DNA from: Microbacterium maritypicum MF109
GTDB lineage: Bacteria > Actinomycetota > Actinomycetes > Actinomycetales > Microbacteriaceae
Reading direction: 5' to 3'
NCBI RefSeq assembly: GCF_000455825.1
Contig: NZ_ATAO01000101.1
Location: 62,001 to 126,000, forward strand
DNA: 64,000 nt
A program made the position numbers and the translations under genes. The notes below the pieces were generated by a model, which was not told the DNA's origin, searched no databases, and was given only the letters and a program-made list of their open reading frames with translations. Positions within the stretch are counted from its first letter, which is position 1. Each line of letters opens with the position of its first letter. Shown here piece after piece: positions 33,852 through 45,244 of this stretch.

Positions 33852-35059
33852 GTCGCCACCGCTCCGATCACCCGAGGGTCGGCGGCGTCCGGATCGTCGA
33901 TCACCGCGACCACCCGCCATTTGTCGAACGCCGTGCAGGGATGTGAGAGCCCCAGCCGCACGACATCGCCGACGGCGACCCTCGCGTCATCCGCGAGGCT
34001 CAGGAACGCGTGCTGGTCGTTCAGCGCGGTGATCGCACCCGCGACGCTCTGGGGAACGGGCAGGTCGAGATCGAAGGGCACGTCTCGACGACCGGCGTCG
34101 AGCAGCGCGAGGCCGTCCTCGGGCTGTGACACCACGCGCGACCAGGCGTGCATCGCAGAACGCAGCGGTGCGGTCCCGGTGAGCGGTCCGAAAGGCGACA
34201 TGCGGGAATAGAAGCCGTCGTCGTGGATCTGGAAGGCGCCGGAGCGCAGCACGACATCCGCCTCGGCGCCCACCGTCCCGAGCACCGCCGCCGCCCGGTC
34301 GGGGAAGGAACTGCCGCCGGCGCTCAGCACAGGGCGCACGTCGTCCGGGTACTCCAGCCGCGTGTGCAGCTCGATGAGCGTCTCCAGGTAGGCGTCGACC
34401 GCGGCCACGGAGGTATCGCTGCGGTCCGGTCCGAACGGCCCCTCGTATCCGGTGACGCCCGCGAGGCGCAGTCCCGGGGCGGCGGCGATGGCCTGCGCGA
34501 TGCGCTCCCCCTCCGCCACCGTGCGCGCGCCGGTTCGACCGTGTGCGCCGCCCAGCTCGACCAGCACGTCCAGCGGACGCGACGCATCGCGCATGCCGTT
34601 CGCGAGGATCATGACGCCGTCGAGGGAGTCGGCCCAGCACAGCACACGCAGCCCGTCGTCCGCACCGAGCAGGGATCCCAGTCGGCGCACCGCCGCGGGA
34701 TCGGTGACGGCGTTCGCGATGAGCACGGTCGAGACGCCGGCATCCACGGCCACTTCGGCCTGCCAGGGCGTCGCGACCGAGATCCCCCACGCGCCCGCGT
34801 CGAGCAGCCGCTGCCACAGGGCCGGCGCCATGGTGGTCTTGCCGTGTGGAGCGAGCAGCACGCCACGGTCTTTCGCCCAGGTGAAGACGGTCTCCTCGTT
34901 GTGCGCGAGGGCACCCTCATGGACCGTCAGGACCGGGGTGACCAGATCGGAGAGGTGCAGGCCGGCCTCGGCCACCTCGGCGAGACGCAGTCCCGCAGCA
35001 TGCGCCGGGAAGCCCTTCGTCCAGGCGCCGATAACGGGATCCGGAATTTGTAGAGGCAT
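33842..35059 (-). CDS. D-serine dehydratase-like PLP enzyme (DSD1/D-threonine aldolase family)
   Basis: This 405-residue fold-type III PLP enzyme has the cofactor Lys in LLAPHGKTTMAP. The C-terminal metal site is LGLSHPCTAFD, with His373 and Cys375. The His-X-Cys pair is that of zinc-dependent D-serine dehydratases; D-threonine aldolases have His-X-Asp. The expected reaction is D-serine to pyruvate and ammonia via 2-aminoacrylate. It heads the operon with the deacylase fusion and is divergent from ridA, whose product hydrolyses 2-aminoacrylate. It appears leaderless: TAGCAT ends six bases before the ATG. Confidence 0.88.
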   Translation of the reverse strand: MPLQIPDPVIGAWTKGFPAHAAGLRLAEVAEAGLHLSDLVTPVLTVHEGALAHNEETVFTWAKDRGVLLAPHGKTTMAPALWQRLLDAGAWGISVATPWQAEVAVDAGVSTVLIANAVTDPAAVRRLGSLLGADDGLRVLCWADSLDGVMILANGMRDASRPLDVLVELGGAHGRTGARTVAEGERIAQAIAAAPGLRLAGVTGYEGPFGPDRSDTSVAAVDAYLETLIELHTRLEYPDDVRPVLSAGGSSFPDRAAAVLGTVGAEADVVLRSGAFQIHDDGFYSRMSPFGPLTGTAPLRSAMHAWSRVVSQPEDGLALLDAGRRDVPFDLDLPVPQSVAGAITALNDQHAFLSLADDARVAVGDVVRLGLSHPCTAFDKWRVVAVIDDPDAADPRVIGAVATCF

Positions 35060-35066
35060 CTAACAA
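35047..35066. promoter_or_regulatory. Imperfect ROK-like inverted repeat over the dehydratase start
   Basis: TTTGTAGA and TCTAACAA flank GGCA, with one base inserted in an arm. It resembles half of the operator at 30462-30486 and overlaps the dehydratase start codon. Confidence 0.35.
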
Positions 35067-35071
35067 TGCTA
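35066..35071 (-). promoter_or_regulatory. -10 box of the dehydratase-fusion operon
   Basis: TAGCAT on the minus strand lies six bases before the ATG at 35059. Confidence 0.55.
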
Positions 35072-35072
35072 C

Positions 35073-35078
35073 TAGGCT
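35073..35078 (+). promoter_or_regulatory. -10 box of ridA
   Basis: TAGGCT ends seven bases before the ridA ATG. Only one base separates it from the -10 box of the opposing gene, so the two promoters overlap. Confidence 0.55.
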
Positions 35079-35085
35079 TGACGGC

Positions 35086-35490
35086 ATGACCGAGAAGATC
35101 CGCGTTTCCACCGATGCCGCCCCCGCCCCCGCCCACACGTTCTCGCAGGGGATCCGCAAGGGCCCGTTCGTGCAGGTGTCCGGTCAGGGGCCCGTCGATC
35201 CGACGACGAACGAGTACCTGTTCCCCGGCGACGTGGCCGCCCAGACCACCCGCACGCTCGAGAACGTGAAGGCGATCGTCGAAGCCTCGGGCGCGACGTT
35301 CGACGATGTCGTGATGCTGCGCGTCTACCTGACCAAGCGCGAAGACTTCCCGATCATGAACGACGCCTACGGGGAGTTCGTGACCGCGCACACCACGAAC
35401 GGGGTGCTGCCCTCGCGCACCACCGTCTTCACCGGCCTGCCGCGCGAGGAGATGCTGGTCGAGATCGACGGCATCGCCATCGTCGACTGA
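35086..35490 (+). CDS. ridA: RidA-family enamine/imine deaminase
   Basis: This 134-residue RidA protein (YjgF/YER057c family) forms a trimer and hydrolyses 2-aminoacrylate and related reactive enamines to keto acids. The active-site Arg is at about 111 in GVLPSRTTVF, and the terminal VEIDGIAIV stretch is typical. It is divergent from a predicted D-serine dehydratase that releases 2-aminoacrylate, so production and clean-up of the toxic intermediate share one promoter region. It looks leaderless. Confidence 0.93.
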   Translation: MTEKIRVSTDAAPAPAHTFSQGIRKGPFVQVSGQGPVDPTTNEYLFPGDVAAQTTRTLENVKAIVEASGATFDDVVMLRVYLTKREDFPIMNDAYGEFVTAHTTNGVLPSRTTVFTGLPREEMLVEIDGIAIVD

Positions 35491-35598
35491 CCGGGGCGAA
35501 GCGGGGAGGAACGCTATCACGGACCGTTGCCTCCCCGTTACCTCTCATCCCGTACCATTGGACGTCAGGACACGTTTGAGAACCGGGGGGTGAAGTTC

Positions 35599-37089
35599 GT
35601 GACCGATCTGATTTCTGCGCCGGGCGCAGCAGCCGAGGCGCGTGGAGACGACTCCGCGCCCACTGCAGTGCTCACTCCCACGGACGCTCCCACCGAGACC
35701 GTTCCACCGACCACAGGCGACCAGCCCCTGGCCTGGGCACCCATCGAGCCGTCTCCCAAGAAGCGCCGCCTCGGCCTCTGGATCGGACTGGGCCTGGGGG
35801 TCGTCGCACTCGGCGCCGGCGCCGCATCCATGATCCTCATCGCACCGGGCACCACGGTCGCGGGAATTCCCGTCGGATGGATGACACCCGGAGCCGCAGC
35901 CGACGCCATCGACTCCCACCTGGCCGAGACCGAGATCACTCTCACGGGAGACGGAGACGGCACTGTCCTGACCGGCGCCGACCTCGGCGTCACCGTCGAC
36001 GCGACCGCTCTCGCCGACAAGGCCTTCGCCGAGCACCCGCTGTGGAACCTCGGCGCGTGGATGGGCGAGCCCGTGCCGGCGGAGATCGCATTCGACGCCG
36101 AGAAGGCGACCACCGCACTGCGCGACGCGGTACCGACCAGCTTCGACGACCCCGTGGACGCGGGTGTCGTCTTCGATGCCGCGAGCGGCACCTTCGTCAT
36201 CACCCCGGCCGAAACCGGAACCGGCATCGACCTCACCGCGCTCAACGCCGCCTTCACCGAGGCGGTCGGCGAAGGCCGTACCACGCTCGAGTACTCGGGC
36301 GACGCGGCCGAGGCCCTGCCCGCCGTCTCGGACGACGATGCCACCGCCACGGCCACGGCTCTCAACACCATGCTCCCCACCGTCGGGTTCTATGTCGGCG
36401 AGGAGCGCACCGTGCCGGTGGACCCCGCCGTCGTCGCCACCTGGCTCACGGTCTCGGACGACGACGGTCAGCTGCGCATCGACGCCGATCCGCAGGCGAT
36501 CCAGGCGACCGTCGACGGTCTTCCCGCTCTCGTCGACCGCGCGCCGGTCAATGCGACCAACATCGTCAACTCCGCCGGCACCGTGCTGCGCGCAGAGCAG
36601 GAGGGCGTCGCGGGGCGAGCGCTCGGAGACACCTCCGGCATCGCGGAGAAGTTCGCCGACCAGCTCGCCGCCGGCAACGGCGCCTTCGCGCTTTCGGTCA
36701 CCGAGACCCCGTTCGAGACAGTGAGCCTGTTCCGCCGCATCGACATCAACCTGAGCTCCCAGCGCGCCGTTCTCTACGAGAACAACGTGGTCGTGAACTC
36801 GTGGGCCGTGTCGACCGGCCTTCCCGGAACGCTGACGCCCACCGGCAACTTCACGGTCTTCGCGCACACCCGCATCCAGGACATGGGCTGCTACGAAGGT
36901 GCCCCGTACTGCACCAAGGACGTGCCCTGGATCACCTGGTTCGCCCCGAACATCGGCTTCCACGGCACCTACTGGCACAACAACTTCGGCCAGCGGATGA
37001 GCCACGGTTGCGTCAACCTGCCGATCGACCTCGCCAAGTACGTCTACGACTGGTCCCCGAAGGGCCTCGAGGTCTCCGTCCACTACTGA
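35599..37089 (+). CDS. L,D-transpeptidase (YkuD) with VanW-like/PG_binding_4 domains
   Basis: This 496-residue membrane-anchored peptidoglycan cross-linking enzyme has a cytoplasmic Thr/Pro-rich N-terminus and a membrane helix at about 58-82. Extracellular PG_binding_4-type segments precede a YkuD catalytic domain with HGTYW and SHGCVNL (nucleophile Cys about 471). It forms 3-3 cross-links or attaches proteins to the wall. GTG at 35599 is preferred because GGGGGGTG lies just upstream; GTG at 35590 is an alternative. It is separated from ridA by about 100 bp and is probably independent. Confidence 0.92.
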   Translation: MTDLISAPGAAAEARGDDSAPTAVLTPTDAPTETVPPTTGDQPLAWAPIEPSPKKRRLGLWIGLGLGVVALGAGAASMILIAPGTTVAGIPVGWMTPGAAADAIDSHLAETEITLTGDGDGTVLTGADLGVTVDATALADKAFAEHPLWNLGAWMGEPVPAEIAFDAEKATTALRDAVPTSFDDPVDAGVVFDAASGTFVITPAETGTGIDLTALNAAFTEAVGEGRTTLEYSGDAAEALPAVSDDDATATATALNTMLPTVGFYVGEERTVPVDPAVVATWLTVSDDDGQLRIDADPQAIQATVDGLPALVDRAPVNATNIVNSAGTVLRAEQEGVAGRALGDTSGIAEKFADQLAAGNGAFALSVTETPFETVSLFRRIDINLSSQRAVLYENNVVVNSWAVSTGLPGTLTPTGNFTVFAHTRIQDMGCYEGAPYCTKDVPWITWFAPNIGFHGTYWHNNFGQRMSHGCVNLPIDLAKYVYDWSPKGLEVSVHY

Positions 37090-37232
37090 CGAGCGCTGTC
37101 CCTCTGCGCACGTGGAGGGACAGACGCGTCCCCCGCTGCCGACGACCGCATCGTCGCGCTCCGGCATCACGCGATCAGGTCGAGTCCGGAGACAGGACGC
37201 GCCACCCACGCACCCGTACGCCCGACGCGGCA

Positions 37233-37289
37233 TTCCGCGCGGACACGACGCGGGCTTCCGCGCGGACACGACGCGGGCTTCCGCGCGGG
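37233..37289 (+). repeat. 23-bp tandem repeat
   Basis: The units at 37233-37255 and 37256-37278 are identical (TTCCGCGCGGACACGACGCG followed by GGC). A partial third copy precedes the terminator. Confidence 0.9.
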
Positions 37290-37294
37290 TACGC

Positions 37295-37330
37295 AGAAGG
37301 GGGCGGACGCCGCGGCGTCCGCCCCCTTCT
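37295..37330. terminator. 17-bp bidirectional terminator
   Basis: AGAAGGGGGCGGACGCC (37295-37311) and its complement (37314-37330) form an almost loopless palindrome. It lies between the convergent L,D-transpeptidase and icd genes. Confidence 0.88.
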
Positions 37331-37351
37331 GTCGACTTATGCGTCGACTGC

Positions 37352-39571
<2,220 letters not shown>

Positions 39572-39734
39572 CGGGAGGTACTCCGTTCGCGGGGAAATTT
39601 GTCTCGATACCAAGATACCTGAGCCGGTCTGGCCCTGCGGCCTCGGCCCACGACCGGTGGCCACCCCATATCGACGAACGGCCAGAGCGCAGCGAAATGT
39701 TGTCCGGAAAGGTGTCGCGCCTGCCGGGAGGGGT

Positions 39735-39740
39735 TAGCCT
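39735..39740 (+). promoter_or_regulatory. -10 box of a leaderless acetyltransferase transcript
   Basis: TAGCCT ends six bases before the ATG at 39747. Confidence 0.5.
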
Positions 39741-39746
39741 GGGTCC

Positions 39747-40205
39747 ATGTCCGAACTGCGCATGGTCGAACTCTCCGCTGCGACGATCGTCGCCGTGAAC
39801 AACCTGTCGCTCAAGCCCGGGCAGGAGCAGTTCCTCGCTCCGGTCTCGTACGGGATCGCAGCGACCGTCATCAACCCGCAGACCTCCTGGCAGCGGGTGA
39901 TCCTGGACCGCAACGAGGTCGTGGGCTTCGTCAGCGCCAACTTCGACGCGGAGGCACCGGAAGAGCACTTCCGTTCAGTGCTGTGGCGCATCAACGTCGA
40001 TGCCGACGACCAGGGCCGCGGTGTCGGCCGGTACGCCGTCGAGGCGCTCGTCGATGAGGCCCGCGCGCGCGGCGTCGACCACGTCAACGTGATCTACGAG
40101 GCGGGCGAAGGCGGTCCGGAGACCTTCTTCCACCGCGTCGGCTTCACCCCCGTGGGCGAGACCGCCTACGGCGAGGTCATCGCCGAGATCCGGGTCACGA
40201 CCTAG
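39747..40205 (+). CDS. GNAT-family N-acetyltransferase
   Basis: This 152-residue acetyltransferase has the acetyl-CoA loop DDQGRGVGRYAVEAL (about residues 92-106). FLAPVSYGIAA and FHRVGFTPVGE resemble spermidine/spermine-type (SpeG/BltD-like) GNATs. The acceptor is unknown. It begins without a clear ribosome site, six bases after TAGCCT. It is a single gene, followed by a hairpin. Confidence 0.88.
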   Translation: MSELRMVELSAATIVAVNNLSLKPGQEQFLAPVSYGIAATVINPQTSWQRVILDRNEVVGFVSANFDAEAPEEHFRSVLWRINVDADDQGRGVGRYAVEALVDEARARGVDHVNVIYEAGEGGPETFFHRVGFTPVGETAYGEVIAEIRVTT

Positions 40206-40217
40206 ACCGGGCGGCGG

Positions 40218-40246
40218 GGTCTCGAATCCCCTCCCCCATCGAGACC
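40218..40246. terminator. Hairpin after the acetyltransferase gene
   Basis: GGTCTCGA (40218-40225) pairs with TCGAGACC (40239-40246) around a C-rich loop, between convergent genes. Confidence 0.55.
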
Positions 40247-40328
40247 TCGTCGCCCTTTCACGGGGTTCCGGGGGAGCGCTCTCACGACCTCCTCATGTGA
40301 CGCGCTGTCGTGGCGTCCCCCTCGTGAC

Positions 40329-41150
40329 TCAAGGGCGTTCGTCCGGCTTGCCGCCGCCGGGCTTGCGCCGATTCGTCCACGACGAGAGGGCGGCCGCAGC
40401 CGCACCGGCCGCCCGGTCGAGGGCTTCGGCGGAACGGCTGAGCATGTCCTGCGCAGCGTCCTGCCACGCTGCCGTGGTCGGCGCCTCCCCCGCCTGCACC
40501 TTCGCGGCGTGCTCGGCCGCTTCGAACGCGCGCTCGAGCTCGGCGACGGCATCGCGATAGGCGGCGAACTCCGCCGGCGTGATGCGTCCGGCCGCCGCGC
40601 GGCGCATGTCCGTCGCGTGGCCGGCAGCACGGAAGTAGGCCGCCGTCTCGGGACTCTTGACGTCGGTCATCGCCGGATAGGAGATCTGCAGTGCCGGATC
40701 GGTCTCGTACCGCATCCACCGCGCCGTCACAGCATCGTGAGCGGCGTGCAACCGCTCCAAGGGGCGGGGCTCCGATGCCGAGGGCACCGCGGCCCGCGCC
40801 GCATTGAGACGCACCTGACGCGCGCGGACATCGGCCGAGGCGGCCTTCGCATCACGCTCCCGCTCCTTCAGCATCCGTCGCGCACCGGCCACCTGTTCGG
40901 CCGTCGCCCGCTGCGCCGCCCGCTCAGCGGTGACGCGAGCCAGGTCGGCGCGTGCGATCTTCCAGGCGGTGCGCCTCTCGGCCGCGGCCAGTTGCGCCTC
41001 CCTGAGATCATGACGCGCAGCATCGACTGCGAGGCGGCGTCCGCTCACCGTGCTGTTGCGACGACGCATTCCCATCACCCCCACCGTCCCCGCGGCGACC
41101 GCACTCGGCGCGATCCACCACCACTCGGCAACGAGCAGCAACGGGTCCAT
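40329..41150 (-). CDS. Coiled-coil protein of unknown function
   Basis: This 273-residue protein has one N-terminal hydrophobic segment (about residues 3-27). A long Ala/Arg-rich helical stretch follows (about 45-120), with strong coiled-coil character. A second helical region and a basic tail (NRRKPGGGKPDERP) end it. I do not recognise a family. It may be a membrane-anchored structural or phage-shock-like protein, but nothing confirms this. A TAGCAT box lies six bases before the ATG. Confidence 0.7.
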   Translation of the reverse strand: MDPLLLVAEWWWIAPSAVAAGTVGVMGMRRRNSTVSGRRLAVDAARHDLREAQLAAAERRTAWKIARADLARVTAERAAQRATAEQVAGARRMLKERERDAKAASADVRARQVRLNAARAAVPSASEPRPLERLHAAHDAVTARWMRYETDPALQISYPAMTDVKSPETAAYFRAAGHATDMRRAAAGRITPAEFAAYRDAVAELERAFEAAEHAAKVQAGEAPTTAAWQDAAQDMLSRSAEALDRAAGAAAAALSSWTNRRKPGGGKPDERP

Positions 41151-41156
41151 ACCTCG

Positions 41157-41162
41157 ATGCTA
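41157..41162 (-). promoter_or_regulatory. -10 box of the coiled-coil protein gene
   Basis: TAGCAT on the minus strand ends six bases before the ATG at 41150. Confidence 0.5.
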
Positions 41163-41208
41163 CCCACGCACCGCGCTCGATGCGCGCCCCCGGACGTTCG
41201 CCCGAGGT

Positions 41209-41273
41209 CTCGACTGCTGCGGCCGTGATCGCCTCGCCGGGACGATGAGGCGGGCGTGGTCGCAGCAGTCGAG
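41209..41273. terminator. Double-stem terminator of the ABC exporter operon
   Basis: The outer arms CTCGACTGCTGCG (41209-41221) and its complement (41261-41273) are perfect over 13 bp. An inner CGCCTC/GAGGCG pair lies at 41230-41235 and 41247-41252. It starts eight bases after the exporter stop. Confidence 0.7.
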
Positions 41274-41280
41274 AGGGCGA

Positions 41281-43095
41281 TCAGACGAGCGTCTCCTGCC
41301 ACGCCGCGTGCAGCTGGGCGAACTTGCCTGTTCCGCCGATGAGCGCGGCAGGGGTGTCATCCTCGATGATGCGTCCGTGCTCCATCACGAGAACCCGGTC
41401 GGCGATCGCGACCGTCGACAGGCGGTGCGCGATGATGATCGCCGTGCGGTCCTTGAGAAGGGTCTGCAGGGCATCCTGGATCAGTCGCTCCGACGGGATG
41501 TCCAGCGACGCCGTGGCCTCGTCCAGGATCAGCACCGCCGGGTCGGCGAGGAAGGCCCGGGCGAACGAGATGAGCTGACGCTGACCGGCCGAGACCCGAC
41601 CGCCGCGCTTGTTCACATCGGTGCCGTAGCCGTCGGGGAGCGACGAGATGAACCCGTCGGCGCCCACGGCCCGCGCCGCCGCCTTGATCTCGTCGAGCGT
41701 CGCCTCCGGCTTGCCGAGGGCGATGTTGTCGGCGACGGTCCCGCTGAACAGGTAGGCCTCCTGCGTGACCATGACGATCGCGCGGCGGAGGTCCTTCGGG
41801 TGCAGCGAGCGCAGGTCGACGCCGTCGAGGGTGACCCGCCCATCGGAGGGGTCGTAGAACCGGGAGATGAGCTTGGCGAGTGTCGACTTGCCCGCGCCGG
41901 TCGTGCCCACCAGAGCGATCGTCTGCCCGGCCGGGATGTCGAGGGAGAAGTTCGGGAGGATCGTCTTCTCTCCGTTGTAGCCGAACGTCACCTCGTCGAA
42001 CTCCACGTGCCCGCGGGCTTCCCAGAGGTCGATCGGCTTCTCGGGATCCGGAACCGTCGGCACCTCCTCGAGCACGCCCGACACCTTCTCCAGCGCGGCC
42101 GTGGCCGACTGGTAGGAGTTCAGGAACATCGCGATCTCCTGCATCGGGGCGAAGAAGTTGCGCACATACAGCACCGCCGACAGCAGCACGCCGACGGTCA
42201 GCGCCCCCTCTGAGACGCGGATACCACCCCACAGCACGACGATTCCGAGCACGAGGGCCGCGACACCCATGAGCCCGGGCTCGAACGTGCCGAACAGCAG
42301 CATCGAGCGACGGTTGACGTCGCGATAGTCACCGGCGATCTCCTGGAACGCCTTGTCGTTGCGCGGCTCCTTGCGGAAGGCCTTCACGGCCCGGATGCCG
42401 GTCATCGTCTCGACGAACTGCACGATCACCTTCGCGCTGATCACCCGCGACTCGCGGTAGACCAACTGCGAGCGCGAGTAGAACCACTTCATCAGGAAGA
42501 ACAGCGGCACGCCGCCGATCGCCAGGATGAGACCCGACTGCCAGTCCCAGAAGCACAGCGCGATGAAGGTGAAGAGCCCGAAGAGCACGCCGGAGACGAG
42601 CTCGTTCAGACCGCCGTCGAGGAGCTCCTTGATCGAGTCGAGGTCACTCGTCTGGCGCGAGATGATGCGCCCGGACGTGTACGACTCGTGGAACTCCAGG
42701 CTCAGGCGCTGGGTGTGCAGGAAGATGCGTTTGCGCAGATCGAGCAGCACCGCCTGGGTGAGCTTGGCCGCGATGATCACGTACCACGCGATCAGCACGG
42801 CGGCGAGCGCACCCGCCAGCAGATAGATGCCGCCGATCATGAACGTCGGCATCCAGTCGGCCCGATCGATGGCCGCGGGCAGCGCGCGATCGAGGCCGAT
42901 GCTGATCAGGATAGGGCCGGCGACCTGAAGGGCGGTCGACACGATCAGCACCGCGGCGGCGAGGACGATCCTCGGCTTCAACGGGCTGACCAGGGATCCG
43001 AGGAGTCGGAGGGATCGACGACGGATCTCCCGGCTCTCTTCGCGGGTGTACTCGGAACGATCCTCGTTCTGGGTTCCGGTGACGGCGGAGCTCAT
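41281..43095 (-). CDS. ABC exporter half-transporter, consensus-site subunit
   Basis: This 604-residue transporter has six membrane helices followed by an ATPase domain. Walker A is GTTGAGKST, and Walker B is [11 protein letters not shown] with the catalytic Glu. The signature is VSAGQ in place of LSGGQ. This pattern complements its partner, which has the normal signature but Asp in the Walker B position. The pair therefore forms a heterodimeric exporter with one working and one degenerate ATP site, like TM287/288 or BmrCD. The ATG overlaps the partner's stop (ATGA). Multidrug or peptide export is likely; the substrate is unknown. Confidence 0.93.
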   Translation of the reverse strand: MSSAVTGTQNEDRSEYTREESREIRRRSLRLLGSLVSPLKPRIVLAAAVLIVSTALQVAGPILISIGLDRALPAAIDRADWMPTFMIGGIYLLAGALAAVLIAWYVIIAAKLTQAVLLDLRKRIFLHTQRLSLEFHESYTSGRIISRQTSDLDSIKELLDGGLNELVSGVLFGLFTFIALCFWDWQSGLILAIGGVPLFFLMKWFYSRSQLVYRESRVISAKVIVQFVETMTGIRAVKAFRKEPRNDKAFQEIAGDYRDVNRRSMLLFGTFEPGLMGVAALVLGIVVLWGGIRVSEGALTVGVLLSAVLYVRNFFAPMQEIAMFLNSYQSATAALEKVSGVLEEVPTVPDPEKPIDLWEARGHVEFDEVTFGYNGEKTILPNFSLDIPAGQTIALVGTTGAGKSTLAKLISRFYDPSDGRVTLDGVDLRSLHPKDLRRAIVMVTQEAYLFSGTVADNIALGKPEATLDEIKAAARAVGADGFISSLPDGYGTDVNKRGGRVSAGQRQLISFARAFLADPAVLILDEATASLDIPSERLIQDALQTLLKDRTAIIIAHRLSTVAIADRVLVMEHGRIIEDDTPAALIGGTGKFAQLHAAWQETLV

Positions 43096-45023
43096 CGCTG
43101 CACCTCCTTCTCGGTGATCGGGTCTTCGTCGGCGGCCTGCATCCCGAGGCCCTCGCGGACCTCTTCGTCGATCTCGGCCTGCTCATCGCGGATCACGGGG
43201 ATCGCGCCGGTGCGCGCCGCTTCCTCGGCCTCCAGGCTCGAGATGACGTGGCGGTAGTGCCGGCTCGACTTGAGCAGCTCGGAGTGCGTCCCCACCGCCG
43301 TCACACGACCCGCCTCGAGCAGGGCGACGCGGTCGGCGAGGGCGACGGTCGAGGGCCGGTGCGCCACGATCATGGCCGTGGTGTCGGCGAGCACGTGTCG
43401 CAGGGCCTCCTCCACGAGGGCCTCGGTGTCGACATCGAGAGCCGACAGCGGGTCGTCGAGCACGAGCACCTTCGGCTTCGCCGCGACCGCACGGGCGAGG
43501 GCGAGCCGCTGACGCTGGCCGCCGGAGAGGCTGAGCCCCTCTTCACCGATCACCGTCTCGACGCCGTCGGGCAGCGCGTCGACGAACGACGCCTGGGCGA
43601 CGTCGAGGGCCTCGCGGAGCACGCGCTCGCCTTCGTCGCTGTGCACATCGAGTTCGGCACGTCCGAGCAGCACGTTCTCACGGACCGTCGCCGAGAACAG
43701 TGTCGCGTCCTCGAACGCCATGGCGATGTGCTGACGGAGCTCGGCGAGAGGGAGATCCCGCACATCGACACCGTCGAGCGTCACCTTGCCGCCCGTCACG
43801 TCGTACAGACGCGTGGGCAGCGTGGTGAGAGTGGTCTTGCCGCTGCCGGTCAGGCCCACCAGCGCCATGGTCTCACCCGGGCGCAGCACCAGGTCGATAC
43901 CGTCGAGCAGATCCCGCTCGTGGGCACCGGCGTCCTGATAGCGGAAGTGCGCGTTCTGGAACGCGAGCTCCCCACGCGGGTTCTCGATGTGCACCGGGTT
44001 CTCCGGGTCGGTGATGGTGTTGGTCTCCGAGAAGATGTCGAACACGCGGTCGGTCGCCGTGCGCGCATCCAGCATGAACGAGAACAGGAAGCCGATCGAC
44101 TCGATGGGCCACCGCAGCACGACCGCCATCGCGAAGAAGGCGAACAGCTGTGCCTCGTCGATCTGCCCCACGGAGATCAGCCAGATGCCGGACATCAGGC
44201 TGAGACCGAAGGCGATCTGCGGCATGAGGTCGAGCCAGAACCAGATCGACGCGATCGCACCGGCCTTGCTCATCTCGGTCTCGCGCAGCGTCTCGGCCTG
44301 GCGGCTGAAGCGGCTGAGAGCGTGCTTGCCACGACCGAACGCCTTGAGCACGCGGATGCCGTGCACGCTCTCCTCGACACTCGTGGCGAGGTCGCCGGCC
44401 TGGTCCTGGCTGCGACGGGTGAGCGCGCCGTAGCGCTTCTCGAACAGGTAACCGCGGATCCACAGCGGGATCGCGGTCACCAGGAAGATCGTGCCCAGCA
44501 GCCAGTGCCAGCGGAACAGCAGCACGGAGCCGATGATGATCGTGAGGATGTTGACGACCAGCAGCACGAGGCCGAACGCGAGCCAGCGGCGGATGAGGCC
44601 GATGTCCTGCATCATGCGGCTGAGCAGCTGTCCGGAGCCCCACCGGTCGTGGAACGACACCGGAAGGGTCTGCAGGCGCGAGTAGAGCTCGGTGCGCATC
44701 TTGTACTCGACCTCGGTCGAGGGGTTGAGCACGAACTGGCGTCGCAGCCACACCATCAGGGCCTCGCCGAGGGCGAGAGCGAAGACGGCGACGGCACCCC
44801 AGACGATGGCGCTGATCTCACCGGAGCGAACGGGTCCGCTGATGATCTGCTCGAGCACGATCGGGATCATCAGGGCGATGACGGCGGCGATGAGCGCGCT
44901 GGCGGCACCGCCGGCGAGCCGCCAGATGACGGGCTTCACGAAGGGCTTCAGGCGCCACAGTGCGGCCGGAGTGGAAAGGGTCGATGAAGGCGAGGGATTC
45001 TGCACGGAAGGCGAGGAAGACAT
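43092..45023 (-). CDS. ABC exporter half-transporter, degenerate-site subunit
   Basis: This 643-residue transporter has six helices and an ATPase domain. Walker A is GLTGSGKTT, the signature is [12 protein letters not shown], and Walker B is [12 protein letters not shown]. The catalytic Glu is replaced by Asp, as in the degenerate-site subunit of heterodimeric exporters. An acidic C-terminal extension of about 40 residues follows the ATPase. It is the first large gene of the operon, 102 bp downstream of a leader peptide, and is coupled by a four-base overlap to its partner. Confidence 0.93.
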   Translation of the reverse strand: MSSSPSVQNPSPSSTLSTPAALWRLKPFVKPVIWRLAGGAASALIAAVIALMIPIVLEQIISGPVRSGEISAIVWGAVAVFALALGEALMVWLRRQFVLNPSTEVEYKMRTELYSRLQTLPVSFHDRWGSGQLLSRMMQDIGLIRRWLAFGLVLLVVNILTIIIGSVLLFRWHWLLGTIFLVTAIPLWIRGYLFEKRYGALTRRSQDQAGDLATSVEESVHGIRVLKAFGRGKHALSRFSRQAETLRETEMSKAGAIASIWFWLDLMPQIAFGLSLMSGIWLISVGQIDEAQLFAFFAMAVVLRWPIESIGFLFSFMLDARTATDRVFDIFSETNTITDPENPVHIENPRGELAFQNAHFRYQDAGAHERDLLDGIDLVLRPGETMALVGLTGSGKTTLTTLPTRLYDVTGGKVTLDGVDVRDLPLAELRQHIAMAFEDATLFSATVRENVLLGRAELDVHSDEGERVLREALDVAQASFVDALPDGVETVIGEEGLSLSGGQRQRLALARAVAAKPKVLVLDDPLSALDVDTEALVEEALRHVLADTTAMIVAHRPSTVALADRVALLEAGRVTAVGTHSELLKSSRHYRHVISSLEAEEAARTGAIPVIRDEQAEIDEEVREGLGMQAADEDPITEKEVQR

Positions 45024-45068
45024 GTCTCTCAGACGAGTTTCGTATGGAAAGCGATTGCGGAAGGGGAC

Positions 45069-45102
45069 GGATACGAGAGCGGACTCGTGGAGTCCGGTAT
45101 CC
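45069..45102 (-). promoter_or_regulatory. Two-part hairpin between the leader peptide and the ABC exporter gene
   Basis: On the minus strand, GGATAC pairs with GTATCC around an inner perfect hairpin CGGACTC-CAC-GAGTCCG, with a CTCTC bulge. It lies between the leader stop and the exporter start, as expected for an attenuator-like element. Confidence 0.6.
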
Positions 45103-45125
45103 GACGAAGAAGGGGCGGGGTGGCT

Positions 45126-45191
45126 CTAGGAGAGCGGACGCGCCGGGGTCGAGCCGAGAGCTGCGATCCGCGCGGTGGCGATCGTGGTCAT
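45126..45191 (-). CDS. Putative 21-residue leader peptide of the ABC exporter operon
   Basis: A very short frame starts with ATG at 45191, four bases after a strong GAGGAGG ribosome site. It runs MTTIATARIA to a C-terminal ARPLS before a TAG stop. It is the only frame in the ~310-bp leader with a proper ribosome site. It sits between a good promoter and a hairpin ahead of the exporter genes. Leader peptides of this kind regulate antibiotic-export operons by ribosome stalling. The regulatory role is inferred; the frame and ribosome site are seen directly. Confidence 0.6.
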   Translation of the reverse strand: MTTIATARIAALGSTPARPLS

Positions 45192-45244
45192 GGTGTCCTC
45201 CTCAGGGGCTCGGCGATGTCGTCCGGTTGGCGCGACAGCCCACC

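Noticed and set aside
30330..34211. Very long open frame on the plus strand (about 1290 codons) opposite the fusion gene
   Set aside because: It is rich in Arg, Gly, His and Asp with no domain pattern. It is the antisense shadow of the GC-rich fusion and ROK genes, whose own frames have clear motifs.
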